From Methylobacterium oryzae (GTDB taxonomy: Bacteria > Pseudomonadota > Alphaproteobacteria > Rhizobiales > Beijerinckiaceae): 64,000 bases of DNA. The stretch spans positions 62,001 through 126,000 of the forward strand of contig NZ_CP090350.1 in the NCBI RefSeq assembly GCF_021398735.1, written 5' to 3'. Below are positions 34,741 through 43,438 of this stretch, in pieces (the first letter of the stretch is position 1; each line of letters starts with the position of its first letter). The position numbers were made by a program, and so were the translations under genes. The notes under the pieces were generated by a model that saw only the letters and a program-made list of their open reading frames with translations, had not been told where the DNA came from and did not search any database.

Positions 34741-35136
34741 TCACGGCGGAGAAATCTGCGGACCCGGATGCACCAGGGTCGTGTCGTGTTCGGTCGCCTG
34801 CCACACGGGCCAGGAGCCCTCGCGCACGAACATGGCGAACGCCTCGATCACGTCCGGCCGGTCGAAGGCGTGCACGCCCTCGACTGCACGCCCGACGATG
34901 CAGACCGCATCCGCCACAGCGGCCGCGGGCGAGCGGATATCCAGTGAGAACATCACGCCCGATCGATCGGGCCTGAGCGCGTCGGGCAGGACGTCGATCT
35001 TGCGCCAGAGGCAGTACCACCGGGCACAGGCCTCCGGGCGTTCGCTGTAGATCCCGCAGCCCGTTCCGGTGTTGTGCCGGCACACGATCCCTGCCGGCTT
35101 GTCGAGGGCAGGGATCGCCAGAGCACGGCAGCACAC
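34741..35136 (-). CDS. YkgJ-family cysteine-cluster protein (start uncertain)
   Basis: At least 131 aa with Cys-rich metal-cluster motifs: Cys-Cys at the start, CRHN, TGCGIY, ACARWYC. YkgJ/CxxCxxCC proteins coordinate zinc or an iron-sulfur centre. The GTG at 35136 cuts into the first cysteine group, because the upstream in-frame codons spell CGSCT. The real start is therefore upstream, though I see no ATG, GTG or TTG there in frame, so either a rare start codon or a sequence error is likely. Confidence 0.75.
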   Translation of the reverse strand: MCCRALAIPALDKPAGIVCRHNTGTGCGIYSERPEACARWYCLWRKIDVLPDALRPDRSGVMFSLDIRSPAAAVADAVCIVGRAVEGVHAFDRPDVIEAFAMFVREGSWPVWQATEHDTTLVHPGPQISPP

Positions 35137-35515
35137 CGTGCAGGAACCGCATGACCGGTCGGGGACGGTGCGCTCGGGAACGCGCGGGGCATCCCGGCTC
35201 GGGACGCCGCGGGCTCGTGCTTCGCTTGCGATCGGTCTGTCCTCGATTGCCGTCGTGCGGCGGCGATGGTGCTGATCTCGGAGAGGCGAGGGGGCTGCGC
35301 AACCGTCGGTCGCTGCACAGCCCGCGGAGCCGCATCGCCCTCATACCGTGCCGGCGGCCGCTGTTCACGTCCCCCGTCCGGGATGCCGCTCCGCGATCGG
35401 GCCGGACCGAGAGGGCGGCGGGTGCTGCGCGCCAGGAACGGCGTCTTCCCGGCGCGTGCCGGGCGCTTCGACGACGGGCCGTGCCAAGCGGCGCCCGATC
35501 CCGCAGGCGGGTGGC

Positions 35516-35734
35516 TCAGGCGGCCGGGCGCCGCGCGTGCCGCCACGCCGCGATCGCGCTCCGTCTCGCCTCGAAGGCCGTGCGCAACCGCGTGCCCGGT
35601 GCGCCCTGACGCTCCGCGCCGAAGCCGTGGAGCAGGACCGCATCGGGTCCGAAGGCGCGACGCATCTCGGCGCGCCAGAGGCGGTCCGCGACGGCGAGCG
35701 TCGTCTCGGTTTCCGCGAAGCGTTCGATGTTCAT
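35516..35734 (-). CDS. Small unknown protein
   Basis: 72 aa: MNIERFAETETTLAVADRLW followed by helical Arg/Ala-rich sequence ending HARRPAA. No signal, membrane span or motif. GGAGGACG lies before the ATG. Confidence 0.5.
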   Translation of the reverse strand: MNIERFAETETTLAVADRLWRAEMRRAFGPDAVLLHGFGAERQGAPGTRLRTAFEARRSAIAAWRHARRPAA

Positions 35735-35930
35735 GGCAGACGTCCTCCGCTCACCGCCGCCTGCCACAACGCGCTGTCCTGCCCGGAGGTCCAACGCGGC
35801 CGTGACCCCGGTCGCGGCCGCAGATCGGCTCGGGGGATCGGCGCGGCTGGAAGACCTCGTGGGTCACGAGGGTCGCACTTCGGCTTCTCCGCGCGATCCC
35901 GCGGTGTGGCCGGGCCAGGGGGCCGCCGTG

Positions 35931-36206
35931 TCAGAGCGCCCGCGCGAGGCCCGCTTCCAGATCGAGTGCGCTGGCGGTCTGCTGAGAGAGGCGGACGCCC
36001 GTCGGCTCGACCTCCGCATCGGCTTTCACCGCGCGGCGCACGATGGCCAGCGCCTCGTCCTCCGAGGTGGTAATCGCGGCGTAGAACATGACCAATCGGC
36101 CCGACAGCTCCGCGTCGTCGGGCCGCGTCACCTTGAGGATGAAGGCCGTCTGATTGGGTTCGATCATCGCCGCATCGGCCGGGTGGATGTCCTTCGTCGT
36201 CGTCAT
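35931..36206 (-). CDS. Small unknown protein
   Basis: 91 aa with a predicted mixed alpha/beta layout (QTAFILKVTRPDD, LVMFYAAITTSEDEALAIVRR). No recognised domain. It is the sort of short cytoplasmic protein common in this region, and it has a strong Glu/Ala bias with good third-position GC. Confidence 0.6.
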   Translation of the reverse strand: MTTTKDIHPADAAMIEPNQTAFILKVTRPDDAELSGRLVMFYAAITTSEDEALAIVRRAVKADAEVEPTGVRLSQQTASALDLEAGLARAL

Positions 36207-36324
36207 GGATCGCAAGGGCCTCGATCTCGGTCCATCCGGACGCCTTCCGCCGGGCCGGTGCACCATGGCGGATGCGCGTCACGGGACGTCGCGTCGTCCC
36301 CCGCTCCCGCCCGCCCGAGACGGT

Positions 36325-36519
36325 TCAGGCGGGCGTGAGTTCGCCTTCCCGCACGGCGCGCTCGCCGCTCGCGGACTTGATGCGGTAAGTCGGCTCGCCG
36401 GAACGGTCGTCCGGCGTCAGGCGGACCACCTCGAAGAGGCCGTCGACGGTGCTCTTACTGCCAGCGTAGCTGATCCCCAGCTGCCGGACATGCTGGCCGA
36501 TCTTGAACTTGTGAGACAT
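36325..36519 (-). CDS. Small SH3/KOW-like protein
   Basis: 64 aa, nearly all beta: MSHKFKIGQHVRQLG, FEVVRLTPDD, TYRIKSASGERAV. Short proteins with this pattern occur widely in Rhizobiales and may form a small SH3-like barrel. Function unknown. GGAGG lies before the ATG. Confidence 0.65.
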   Translation of the reverse strand: MSHKFKIGQHVRQLGISYAGSKSTVDGLFEVVRLTPDDRSGEPTYRIKSASGERAVREGELTPA

Positions 36520-36573
36520 GGGTCGTCCTCCGGAGTGATGGCGCGCGCGGGCTGGGTTCGGCCTAGCGGCGTG

Positions 36574-36936
36574 CTAGCGGCGTGCACGCGCCTTGCGGGC
36601 CGCGAATCGCGCGTCGCGTGCCGCCTTATGTTCGGCGGCGCGGGCAACCTGCTGCTCCGCCTTCTCGGCGGCCAGACGGTCGGACTCGGCCTCGGCGCGG
36701 GCCTGCGCGGCCTGGACCTCAGCCTCACGCTCGATCTCGGCGGCCAGACGAACGGCTTCCCGTTCGGTCGCCCGCAGGTCCCGGGCCTGGACGACCGCGC
36801 GCCGCGCGGCTTGCCGAGCGAGGACGACCGGATCATCGGCCGCCGGGCGTGCCCGGAACCGGGCCAGTGTGGCCTGCCGCGCTCTGGCCGTCTCCGCGAG
36901 ACGATCGACGAGGTGATCGGTTTTCAAAGGCTTCAC
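36574..36936 (-). CDS. DUF6481-like coiled-coil protein
   Basis: 120 aa, starting with GTG as (V)KPLKTDHLVDRLAETARARQ and continuing as an Ala/Arg/Glu-rich coiled coil to the end. FRARPAADDPVVLARQAARRA matches the DUF6481 family. CGGAGAG is 4 bp before the GTG. It lies downstream of cspA (108-bp gap, same strand); this pairing is common, suggesting a role in RNA or cold-stress handling. Confidence 0.7.
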   Translation of the reverse strand: MKPLKTDHLVDRLAETARARQATLARFRARPAADDPVVLARQAARRAVVQARDLRATEREAVRLAAEIEREAEVQAAQARAEAESDRLAAEKAEQQVARAAEHKAARDARFAARKARARR

Positions 36937-37043
36937 GAACTCTCCGTGGGCGCACCGGACGTCAGCCCCCGGTGGCGAGACATGGATGAAGCCGCTCCGC
37001 GTAGGAACGGCTTCGAAGCGCGTCACGAGTGGACGCGTGAGAC

Positions 37044-37253
37044 TCAGGCCGCCTGAAGGCTGCCGGCCGACTGCTTGCCGGTCCTCCGGTCGGTCTCCAT
37101 CTCGTAGGAGACCTTCTGGCCCTCGTTCAGGCCTTGCATGCCGGCGCGCTCGACGGCCGAGATGTGGACGAACACGTCCTTGCCGCCGTCATCCGGCTGG
37201 ATGAAGCCGAAGCCCTTGGTGTCGTTGAACCATTTAACGGTGCCGATGGTCAT
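37044..37253 (-). CDS. cspA: Cold-shock protein CspA (copy 1)
   Basis: 69-aa single-stranded nucleic-acid-binding OB-fold. RNP1 is KGFGFIQ and RNP2 is DVFVHISAV. The protein starts [12 protein letters not shown], and ATG 37253 is clear. It binds RNA as a chaperone during cold shock. A second copy is at 62253-62462. The 5' leader region contains an inverted repeat listed separately. Confidence 0.97.
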   Translation of the reverse strand: MTIGTVKWFNDTKGFGFIQPDDGGKDVFVHISAVERAGMQGLNEGQKVSYEMETDRRTGKQSAGSLQAA

Positions 37254-37803
37254 AGGTATTCCATGTCAGTGAAGGCAAATAGATAGGGCGGGCGCATGGA
37301 TCACACGCGCCCGGTCGCCGGATGTCGAAAATGGGAGAGATGCAGAACGCTCGCCCTGTTGAGGCGATACGGCCGGATACCTGGCCAAAAATCGATTTCA
37401 TATCTGTACGCCATCGACGTGTCGATGACAAGTACATTGAGAAATTGCGCGTTTCACGCCGATTTGTGCGGCGATTATTTATCCTGAAACTTCGCGTGGC
37501 GTTTCCCGTGAACGGCTCGGACGAAGCGGCTTGCCGGTTCCCGTGCGGTCCCGCGTTCGGCCGCCCGATCTCCGGCAGTGTCGACGGCCGGTCGCGCGTG
37601 ATGAGGAGGGCCGCGCCAGCGGGGCGGACAAGCGGCGGCAACGTCGGCTCCGACCCGTGATGCCGTCCGCGCCATGGCGCGGATGCGGCGACGTGAACAC
37701 CTGGCCGCGGGGCGTCCCGGCTCTCTCTACACGCGCACGCAATCCACGGTTCGCGCGCCGGCTCTGGGAGCCGGCGCGCCGTCAGATCCGGAAGCGCGCT
37801 ACA
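37254..37803. other. Long cspA leader/promoter region
   Basis: 550 bp without a convincing gene between cspA and a methyltransferase gene. The 250 bp nearest cspA are much AT-richer than the genome average, as is usual for a cold-shock promoter with a long 5' leader. An inverted repeat is at 37405-37436. The remaining part (37500-37803) is GC-rich and empty. Confidence 0.6.
37405..37436. promoter_or_regulatory. Nested inverted repeat in the cspA leader
   Basis: Inner arms CATCGAC (37412-37418) and GTCGATG (37421-37427) with 2-bp spacer, flanked by outer arms TGTAC (37405-37409) and GTACA (37432-37436). It lies 152-183 bp before the cspA start and could be an operator or an RNA hairpin. Confidence 0.5.
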
Positions 37804-38439
37804 ATGACCCAGGATCTGCCGGACTTTCCCCCGGAGGCGTTCGCCAAGCACGACCGCGATCCCGATCCCGCCTTCTACGCGCAACCGCGCTTCGTGACCC
37901 ATATCGATGCCGCCGCGGTCGCGGCGGTCACCGACCTCTACAGGGCGATCGTGCCGGCGGGCGGCGACGTCCTCGACCTGATGTCGAGCTGGGTCAGCCA
38001 CCTGCCGGACGAGGTCGCGTATGCCAGCGTCACCGGTCACGGCCTGAACGCCGCCGAACTCGCCGCCAACCCGCGCCTGACCCGGCATTTCGTGCAGGAC
38101 CTCAACGCCGAGCCGCGCCTGCCGCTCGACACGGCCTGCGTCGACGCCGCGCTGATCTGCGTCTCGGTCCAGTATCTCCAGCGCCCCGTCTCCGTCCTGT
38201 CCGAGGTCGCGCGCGTGCTGCGCCCCGGCGCTCCGGCGGTGATCAGCTTCTCGAACCGCTGCTTCCCGACCAAGGCGGTGGCCATCTGGAGTGCCCTCGA
38301 CGGTGGGGGACATGCCCAGCTCGTCGGCCTGTACCTCCAGCGCGCCGGCTTCGCCCGCGTCGAGCGGCGCGTCCTCAAGCCCGCGGGAGGGCCCGGCGAC
38401 CCCGTGACGGCGGTGGTCGGCTGGACCGCCGCGGCCTGA
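37804..38439 (+). CDS. SAM-dependent methyltransferase
   Basis: 211-aa class I methyltransferase fold. VLDLMSSWVSHLP (about residues 57-69) stands in place of the usual GxGxG motif I, and a Gly-rich LNAAEL loop, CVSVQYLQRP and VLRPGAPAVISF blocks follow in order. The DLMSSWVSHLP variant is typical of a small conserved family with unknown substrate in bacteria and plants. No signal. It is convergent with the carotenoid oxygenase gene. Confidence 0.85.
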   Translation: MTQDLPDFPPEAFAKHDRDPDPAFYAQPRFVTHIDAAAVAAVTDLYRAIVPAGGDVLDLMSSWVSHLPDEVAYASVTGHGLNAAELAANPRLTRHFVQDLNAEPRLPLDTACVDAALICVSVQYLQRPVSVLSEVARVLRPGAPAVISFSNRCFPTKAVAIWSALDGGGHAQLVGLYLQRAGFARVERRVLKPAGGPGDPVTAVVGWTAAA

Positions 38440-38480
38440 TCGGTCCGGATTCGGCCGTCACCGGGACCGCGCCCGGTCTC

Positions 38481-39920
38481 TCAGGCCGGCGCGCGCGCCG
38501 GGAACCAGTTGCCGTGGAAGCCCGGGGGGATCCGGTGCCCGAGGCGGATCCGGGCGAGGGGAGGGGCGTCGAACGCCCGCGCGTCGAGGACGGTGAAGTC
38601 GGTCACGTCGCCGGCGGTGTCGATCACGAGCCCGACGAGCCAGCCCTCGTCCTCATCGGCCCCGGTCCGCGCCGGCACGAAGACGAACTCCCCCGGGACG
38701 TGACCGGGACCGAAGTCGTGCATGTGGCGCGCGCCCGTCTCGAGGTCGTGCTTGTAGAGCTGCGTCGCACCGGCGAGCTGCGTGTTGCCGTCGGCCGGCA
38801 CGCTGACCGTGTAGACGTAGCGGTGGCGCTGCCCGAGGCGCCGCTCATCGATGCGGGGGAATTCCTGCGCCGCCGCGTCGATCACGCGCCGCTCGACCCG
38901 ACCCGTCGACGGGTCGATGATCCAGCGCTCGAGCCGGCCCGGCGCGTCGAGCCCGCCGCCGGCCGAGGCGAACACCGTCCCGTAGGCGACGACATCGAGG
39001 ATCACCCGCCCGTCCGCGTCGTCGTAGGCGTTGGCGGTGTGGAACACGAAGCAGGGCTCGACGGCGCACCAGACGATGTCGGCGCCGTCGCCCTGACGCG
39101 GGAGGAGGCCGACACGGGCCCCGTGGCCGGGGTTCCAGCGGAACGGGAAGCGGTACCCGGCGAGCAGGGCCCGGAACGAGAACGTGACCGGCAGGTCCAG
39201 CACGATCACGAAGCGCGCCGTGATCGCGCAATCGTGGATGCAGGGGCCGTGCGCGACCGCGACCGGCACATCGCGCACGACCCGCCCGCTCGGGGCGAGG
39301 ACGACGTGGCGCACGCTGTCCCAGACGCGGCCGTCGTACGCGACGGCGTGCGTCTCGCCGGTCAGCGGGTCGCGGTGCGGGTGCCCGCTGAAGGAGCCGG
39401 CCAGCGTCCCGTCGAACGGGTTGTAGCGCTGCGCCTCCAGGGTGGGCGAGAGTTCGACCGGGAAGCTGCCGGCCTCCACCACCGCGAAGATCCGGTCGCC
39501 GATCGCGACGACGTTGGTGTTGACGGTGTCGTTGCCGCCCCGCCGCGGCCCGGGCGCCGCGGGCCGCTCGAGCGCCGCGGCGGCCGTGCGCGAGCCGATC
39601 CAGCGGTTGCGATACCACAGCGCCCTGCCGCCCTCGAGCGCGAGACCGTGCACCATGCCGTCGCCGAGGAACCAGTCGTGGCCCCGCGTCGCCGCGCGGA
39701 CGGGGTTCGCCCCCATCTTGAGATAGAGGCCGTCGAGGCCGGGCGGGATCGTCCCGGTGACCGGCAGGTTCTCCAGCGTCAGCTCCGCGCGCATCGGCGC
39801 GTGGACACCGACGACGAAGGGATTCGCCGCCCTGGGCAGCCGCAGCCGGTTGCAGGCCGCCACCAGGCCGACGCCGAACTCGGCGGCCGCGCGGAAGGCC
39901 GACTGGACTCGATTCGGCAT
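38481..39920 (-). CDS. Carotenoid cleavage oxygenase
   Basis: 479-aa seven-bladed propeller of the RPE65/CCO family. The four iron-binding histidines are visible in GHPHRD, GPCIHDCAI, CFVFHTANA and GFHGNWFP. It would cleave a carotenoid or stilbene with O2. The N-terminal PRAANPFVVGVHAPMR precedes the propeller, no signal. In a pigmented Methylobacterium-like organism this could make apocarotenoids; the substrate is not decided. Confidence 0.9.
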   Translation of the reverse strand: MPNRVQSAFRAAAEFGVGLVAACNRLRLPRAANPFVVGVHAPMRAELTLENLPVTGTIPPGLDGLYLKMGANPVRAATRGHDWFLGDGMVHGLALEGGRALWYRNRWIGSRTAAAALERPAAPGPRRGGNDTVNTNVVAIGDRIFAVVEAGSFPVELSPTLEAQRYNPFDGTLAGSFSGHPHRDPLTGETHAVAYDGRVWDSVRHVVLAPSGRVVRDVPVAVAHGPCIHDCAITARFVIVLDLPVTFSFRALLAGYRFPFRWNPGHGARVGLLPRQGDGADIVWCAVEPCFVFHTANAYDDADGRVILDVVAYGTVFASAGGGLDAPGRLERWIIDPSTGRVERRVIDAAAQEFPRIDERRLGQRHRYVYTVSVPADGNTQLAGATQLYKHDLETGARHMHDFGPGHVPGEFVFVPARTGADEDEGWLVGLVIDTAGDVTDFTVLDARAFDAPPLARIRLGHRIPPGFHGNWFPARAPA

Positions 39921-40368
39921 CGGCAGCGCTTCCAGGATGGGGCGGCGGGCAGGAGCGACATCGACGCGAGGCCGTCCGGATCCTCGCCACCGGAGGCCGC
40001 CGCACGCGCTTCACGGCGCAGTATAGCCGAAAGCGGTGAGGCGGCGTGCTGCCGGATGCCGCTGCGACCGGCGGCGGCGCGCGTGACGCATGCGGGTGGT
40101 CTCGCGACGGTCCGCCTCCGCGCGGTGTTCCAGGGTCGCGGACGTTGCCGCCGCGCCTCTTCCCGACCCGAGGCCGGCTCTCGCGATGTCCGCTCCGCGT
40201 CGTTCCGACCTGCCGGCCCGCGGGATCGGGCCGGTGGCCGTGCCTCGCCGCGACGAGACCCGCGATGAATCGGCATCGGCTGCGTGGCCGGTCTCGCTGC
40301 GCGCTGGATCGAACAGCGGCCGGGTGACGTTCCTCATCGCCTACATCGCCCAGACAGGAGGAACGCTC
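39921..40368. other. Divergent intergenic region, no gene seen
   Basis: 448 bp between the carotenoid oxygenase gene and a small lipoprotein gene. No convincing gene or signal found; composition is uniformly GC-rich. Confidence 0.5.
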
Positions 40369-40539
40369 ATGCGAATTCGCTATCTGCTGCCGCTCGTCGG
40401 CTTGCTCGCGCTCACGGCCTGCAAGGACGAGAAGAAGGCCGAGACCCCCCCGCCGCCTCCGCCTCCCGCCGGCACGGCGCCGGCGAACCCTGCGCCTCCG
40501 GCCACGACGACGAATCCGGCTCCCGCCAACAAGCCGTAG
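40369..40539 (+). CDS. Small proline-rich lipoprotein
   Basis: 56 aa. A Sec signal with a lipobox LLALTAC places the acylated Cys at residue 18. The mature part starts KDEKKAE and then is Pro/Ala/Thr-rich with an eight-Pro run and Asn-Pro-Ala repeats. CAGGAGGAA is 6 bp before the ATG. Likely an extended envelope-attached peptide; function unknown. Confidence 0.8.
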   Translation: MRIRYLLPLVGLLALTACKDEKKAETPPPPPPPAGTAPANPAPPATTTNPAPANKP

Positions 40540-40557
40540 CCGAGGCGCCTCGAAGGT

Positions 40558-40597
40558 GGCGGGCCCTGTGACGCATTCCAGGCCCACAGGGCCCGCC
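40558..40597 (+). terminator. Strong hairpin after the lipoprotein gene
   Basis: Perfect 13-bp GC stem (40558-40570 with 40585-40597) with 14-nt loop, 19 bp after the stop codon. There is no U-tract, but position and stability suit a terminator or 3' protection. Confidence 0.6.
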
Positions 40598-40805
40598 CGT
40601 CGCGGCCGGGGCCGAGGCCGCCGGCGATGCCGCCGGTCTGGGCGCGCAGCCGAAGCGAAGCTCCGCGACGGGGACGGGGCAGTTCCGTTCCGCACCGCGA
40701 TCCGGCGCAGCGTCAGCACCGCCTGCTCCGCGCTCGTCTTCCGACCGCGCCGCATGTCCGGCTCCCTCGGTCGAAGCCGATCCTCTCGCTCGCACCGGCC
40801 AGGAC

Positions 40806-40910
40806 GGGTCCAAGTCGGTCGGGTCCAGGTCGGTCGGGTCCAGGTCGGTCGGGTCCAGGTCGGTCGGGTCCAGGTCGGTCGGGTCCAAGTCGGTCGGGTT
40901 CAGGTCGGCC
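40806..40910. repeat. 15-bp tandem repeat, seven copies
   Basis: Unit GGGTCCAGGTCGGTC repeated in tandem with period exactly 15: copies at 806-820, 821-835 and so on to 896-910 (add 40000), most identical, with the first and sixth having AA for AG and the last changed at two bases. It lies 37 bp past the chrA stop. In one frame it would encode Asp-Leu-Asp-Pro-Thr repeats, but there is no gene. Confidence 0.9.
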
Positions 40911-40946
40911 GGGTCGAGCGGGCCGATCGGGTCAGGGCGGCTCCGG

Positions 40947-42191
40947 TCAGAGCGAGGCGAGGGCGACACCGCCCAGGGCCGTGAGCGCGACGACGATCCA
41001 CGGCGCCACCCGACCGACCGTCAGCAGCACGAACGCCAGCACGGCCACGGCGAAATCGCGCGGGTTGCCGACCGCGCTGCTCCAGACGGGATCGTAGAGC
41101 GCGGAACCGAGGATTCCGACCACCGCCGCGTTGGTCCCGCGCATCGCAGCCTGGGCCAGCGGACGCGTCCGGAACGTGTCCCAGTAGGGCAGCGTGCCGT
41201 AGACCAGGAGCACGCCCGGCAGGAAGATCGCGACCAACGCGATGGCCGCGCCGACCACGCCGTGGGGCGACGGCCCCACGACCGCGCCGAGGTAGGCCGC
41301 GAACGTGAACAGCGGGCCGGGCACGGCCTGGGCGGCGCCGTACCCGGCGAGGAAGGTGCCGGGGCCGACCCAGCCCGGCGCGACCACCTCGGCCTGCAGC
41401 AGCGGCAGCACCACGTGGCCGCCGCCGAACACCAGGGAGCCGGAGCGGTAGAAGGCGTCGAACAGCGCCAGGCCCTGGGATGGCAGGCCGGCGACGAGCA
41501 GATGGGGCACGACGAGGAGCAGGGCGAAGGCGACCAGCGCCGCGGCGCCGGCCCGCCGGGACACTGGGACCGCGAGGTGCCCCGCCTGCGCCTGCGGTGC
41601 CGCCCGGCAGAGGACGAGCCCGGCGAGGGCACCGAGGGCGATGGCGCCGAGCTGCCCGACCGAGCCCGCGACGAACACCGTGAGGAACAGGGCCGCCACC
41701 GCGATGCCGGCGCGCGGCCGGTCCGGTGCCAGGGAGCGGGCCATCCCCCAGACCGCCTGCGCGACGACCGCCACGGCGACGAGCTTGAGACCGTGGATCA
41801 CGCCGTCGGCGACCGGACCCGACAGGGCCGCGGCGCCGTAGGCGAAGGCCAGGAGCAGCAGGGCCGAGGGCAGCGTGAACCCCGCCCAGGCGGCGAGCCC
41901 CCCCAGGAGGCCGCCGCCGCGGAGCACGCCGAGCGAGAACCCGACCTGGCTGGAGGCGGGCCCGGGAAGGAACTGACACAGCGCCACCAGATCGGCATAG
42001 CCGCGCTCGTCCAGCCATCGGCGCCGGGTGACCAGCTCGTCGCGGAAGTAGCCCAGGTGCGCGATGGGGCCGCCGAACGCGGTCAATCCGAGCTTGAGGA
42101 AGGCGCGGAAGACCTCTCCCACGGAACCGGGCGCGCGTGCGGACGCGGACTCGGGCCGCCCGGGCTCAGCGGACGATGAGGCGTCGGTCAT
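40947..42191 (-). CDS. chrA: Chromate transporter
   Basis: 414-aa inner-membrane protein with the two-half CHR structure: each half begins with a FLKLGLTAFGGPIAHLGY-type or GSLVFGGGHVVLPLL segment (about residues 30 and 245) and has its own set of helices, and FLPGPASSQVGF and QAVPGPLFTF carry the paired PGP motifs. ChrA exports chromate. The ATG at 42191 puts a short Ser/Ala-rich tail before the first half. It lies next to the heavy-metal cluster. Confidence 0.93.
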   Translation of the reverse strand: MTDASSSAEPGRPESASARAPGSVGEVFRAFLKLGLTAFGGPIAHLGYFRDELVTRRRWLDERGYADLVALCQFLPGPASSQVGFSLGVLRGGGLLGGLAAWAGFTLPSALLLLAFAYGAAALSGPVADGVIHGLKLVAVAVVAQAVWGMARSLAPDRPRAGIAVAALFLTVFVAGSVGQLGAIALGALAGLVLCRAAPQAQAGHLAVPVSRRAGAAALVAFALLLVVPHLLVAGLPSQGLALFDAFYRSGSLVFGGGHVVLPLLQAEVVAPGWVGPGTFLAGYGAAQAVPGPLFTFAAYLGAVVGPSPHGVVGAAIALVAIFLPGVLLVYGTLPYWDTFRTRPLAQAAMRGTNAAVVGILGSALYDPVWSSAVGNPRDFAVAVLAFVLLTVGRVAPWIVVALTALGGVALASL

Positions 42192-42393
42192 GGGCGGCCT
42201 GGGTCCGGGCGTGTCGCGAAGGGGCGGGCGTGGCTGGCGTCCAACGACCGGCACCGGGCACCTCGGGGTCGAGCAGCGTCCGGATGCCGTCCGGGAGGAA
42301 CACCGCCGAGCCTAATACCAAGCTTACCAGCAGGCACACCAGGATGACCCAACCGGTTTCCGCGGTTCGCGGGAGGTCGTGCCAGGAACGCAT
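42166..42393 (-). CDS. Small single-span membrane protein (possible)
   Basis: 75 aa with one hydrophobic helix GWVILVCLLVSLVLGSAVFLP and a charged tail. The last 26 bp overlap the start of chrA. GAGGACGTGACGG precedes the ATG. If real, it could be co-translated with ChrA. Alternative: a chance frame. Confidence 0.4.
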   Translation of the reverse strand: MRSWHDLPRTAETGWVILVCLLVSLVLGSAVFLPDGIRTLLDPEVPGAGRWTPATPAPSRHARTQAAHDRRLIVR

Positions 42394-42633
42394 CCGTCAC
42401 GTCCTCGCGAACAGGCGGAGCGGGCCAGGGGCGCTCGCGGGACTGATCCGCTCCGCTCGAGGTCGGCGAGGCCGGGCGTGGGACGACCGGCGCAGGATAC
42501 CATCCCGGCCGGGCGGGATGGCACCGGACGAGTCTCGGCCTTCGATGGGCGCGAAGCTGGGCAAACCTCGGACCTTGACCTTCCAACGGTGGGAAGCCCC
42601 ATCTCGTCCAGACGCCGTCGGAAGGAGAGCCGC

Positions 42634-42906
42634 ATGGTCCGCTTCGAGGTCGGGAAGACGGGGCGCGGCGGCTGCGCCGGGTCCGTGACCCGCGCCGTGC
42701 AGGCCGTCGCGCCCGGCGCCCGGATCGAGGTCGACATAGAGGTCGACCTGACGACGAAGCGCGTCACCGCGGCCGGCCTCCCGGCCGAGCCCCTGCTCGC
42801 GGCGGCCCGAGGTGGCGCCGCAGCGACCGGAATCGCACTTCGGCGTCCACGTTCCGGCCGCGGACATGGTCCCGCCGCCAGAACCGGTGTAATCCCGTAC
42901 CCATGA
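42634..42906 (+). CDS. Heavy-metal-associated (HMA-like) domain protein with degenerate metal motif
   Basis: 90 aa with the betaalphabeta pattern of CopZ-like HMA proteins: MVRFEVGKTGRGGCAGSVTR, AVAPGARIEVDIEVDL, TKRVTAAGL. The usual CxxC is reduced to a single Cys14. Residues after 66 are Arg/Gly-rich. GGAG lies before the ATG. It overlaps the next gene by 4 bp and starts the metal cluster; metal binding would need the lone Cys plus another ligand, so it may be a regulator or a relic. Confidence 0.65.
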   Translation: MVRFEVGKTGRGGCAGSVTRAVQAVAPGARIEVDIEVDLTTKRVTAAGLPAEPLLAAARGGAAATGIALRRPRSGRGHGPAARTGVIPYP

Positions 42907-43352
42907 GCCCGGACCGGCAGATCCTGCGCCTGATGGCGGCGATGATCCTCGCGATCATCGCCTACGTCGCGCCGTCCGCCGCCCAGGCCCACGAGGGCCA
43001 TGCCCACCACGGCCACCGCGCGGCCGCGGCGCAGCCGAGGGCGGTCGCCCCGGTCGCCGCGTCCGTACCGGTGACGCCCGCCGCCCGGTCGGCGGCGCCG
43101 GCATGGTCCAAGGTCGCCCGCGCCACCGTCGCGGCGGCGCGCGTCGAGCCGACCGAGGACGGGTGCTGTCGTCCGGGCCGCGAGACCCGCTGTTGCGGGA
43201 CGATGGCCTGCTGCGCCACCGGCGTCCTCGGGGGGCCCCCTGGCCTGTCGCCGGACCTGTTCGGCGCCGTCACGCTGGTCCCGGGCGACGTCGCCGGCCG
43301 CACCGGCCGCGGCCCCGAGGCCCTGCCCGAGCCCCCACGAACCCGCGCGTGA
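42903..43352 (+). CDS. Exported His/Cys-rich metal-binding protein
   Basis: 149 aa. A signal peptide (about 1-29) ends before HEGHAHHGHR, a His-rich N-terminus like those in CzcB-type adaptors. Near residues 96-110 come the Cys pairs CC, CC and ACC. These would bind divalent metals in the periplasm. Its start overlaps the HMA-like gene and it lies 86 bp before the adaptor gene, so they form one operon. Confidence 0.75.
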   Translation: MSPDRQILRLMAAMILAIIAYVAPSAAQAHEGHAHHGHRAAAAQPRAVAPVAASVPVTPAARSAAPAWSKVARATVAAARVEPTEDGCCRPGRETRCCGTMACCATGVLGGPPGLSPDLFGAVTLVPGDVAGRTGRGPEALPEPPRTRA

Positions 43353-43438
43353 GATGAGGCGCGCCCGAGGCGCGCGACGCCCGAGGTGCGCCCGCCCGTG
43401 GCCGCGCCCGGCATCCCCATCGCGAGGATACCGTTTCC

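Larger units (their letters stand above)
40540..40946. other. Intergenic region holding a strong hairpin and a tandem repeat
   Basis: 407 bp between the lipoprotein gene and chrA stop. It contains a 13-bp hairpin (40558-40597) and the 15-bp tandem repeat 40806-40910. No gene is supported: the repeat gives open frames on both strands, but they are low complexity. Confidence 0.65.

Noticed and set aside
37322..37660. Plus-strand open frame in the cspA leader region
   Set aside because: Composition is unlike the neighbouring genes, with no ribosome-binding site or recognised domain. The region is better explained as promoter and leader.
40806..40910. CRISPR array
   Set aside because: The units are directly adjacent 15-bp tandem copies without variable spacers, and no cas genes are near.
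40412..40969. Protein with Asp-Leu-Asp-Pro-Thr repeats on the minus strand
   Set aside because: The frame is made by the tandem repeat and overlaps the lipoprotein hairpin. No start signal or known domain.
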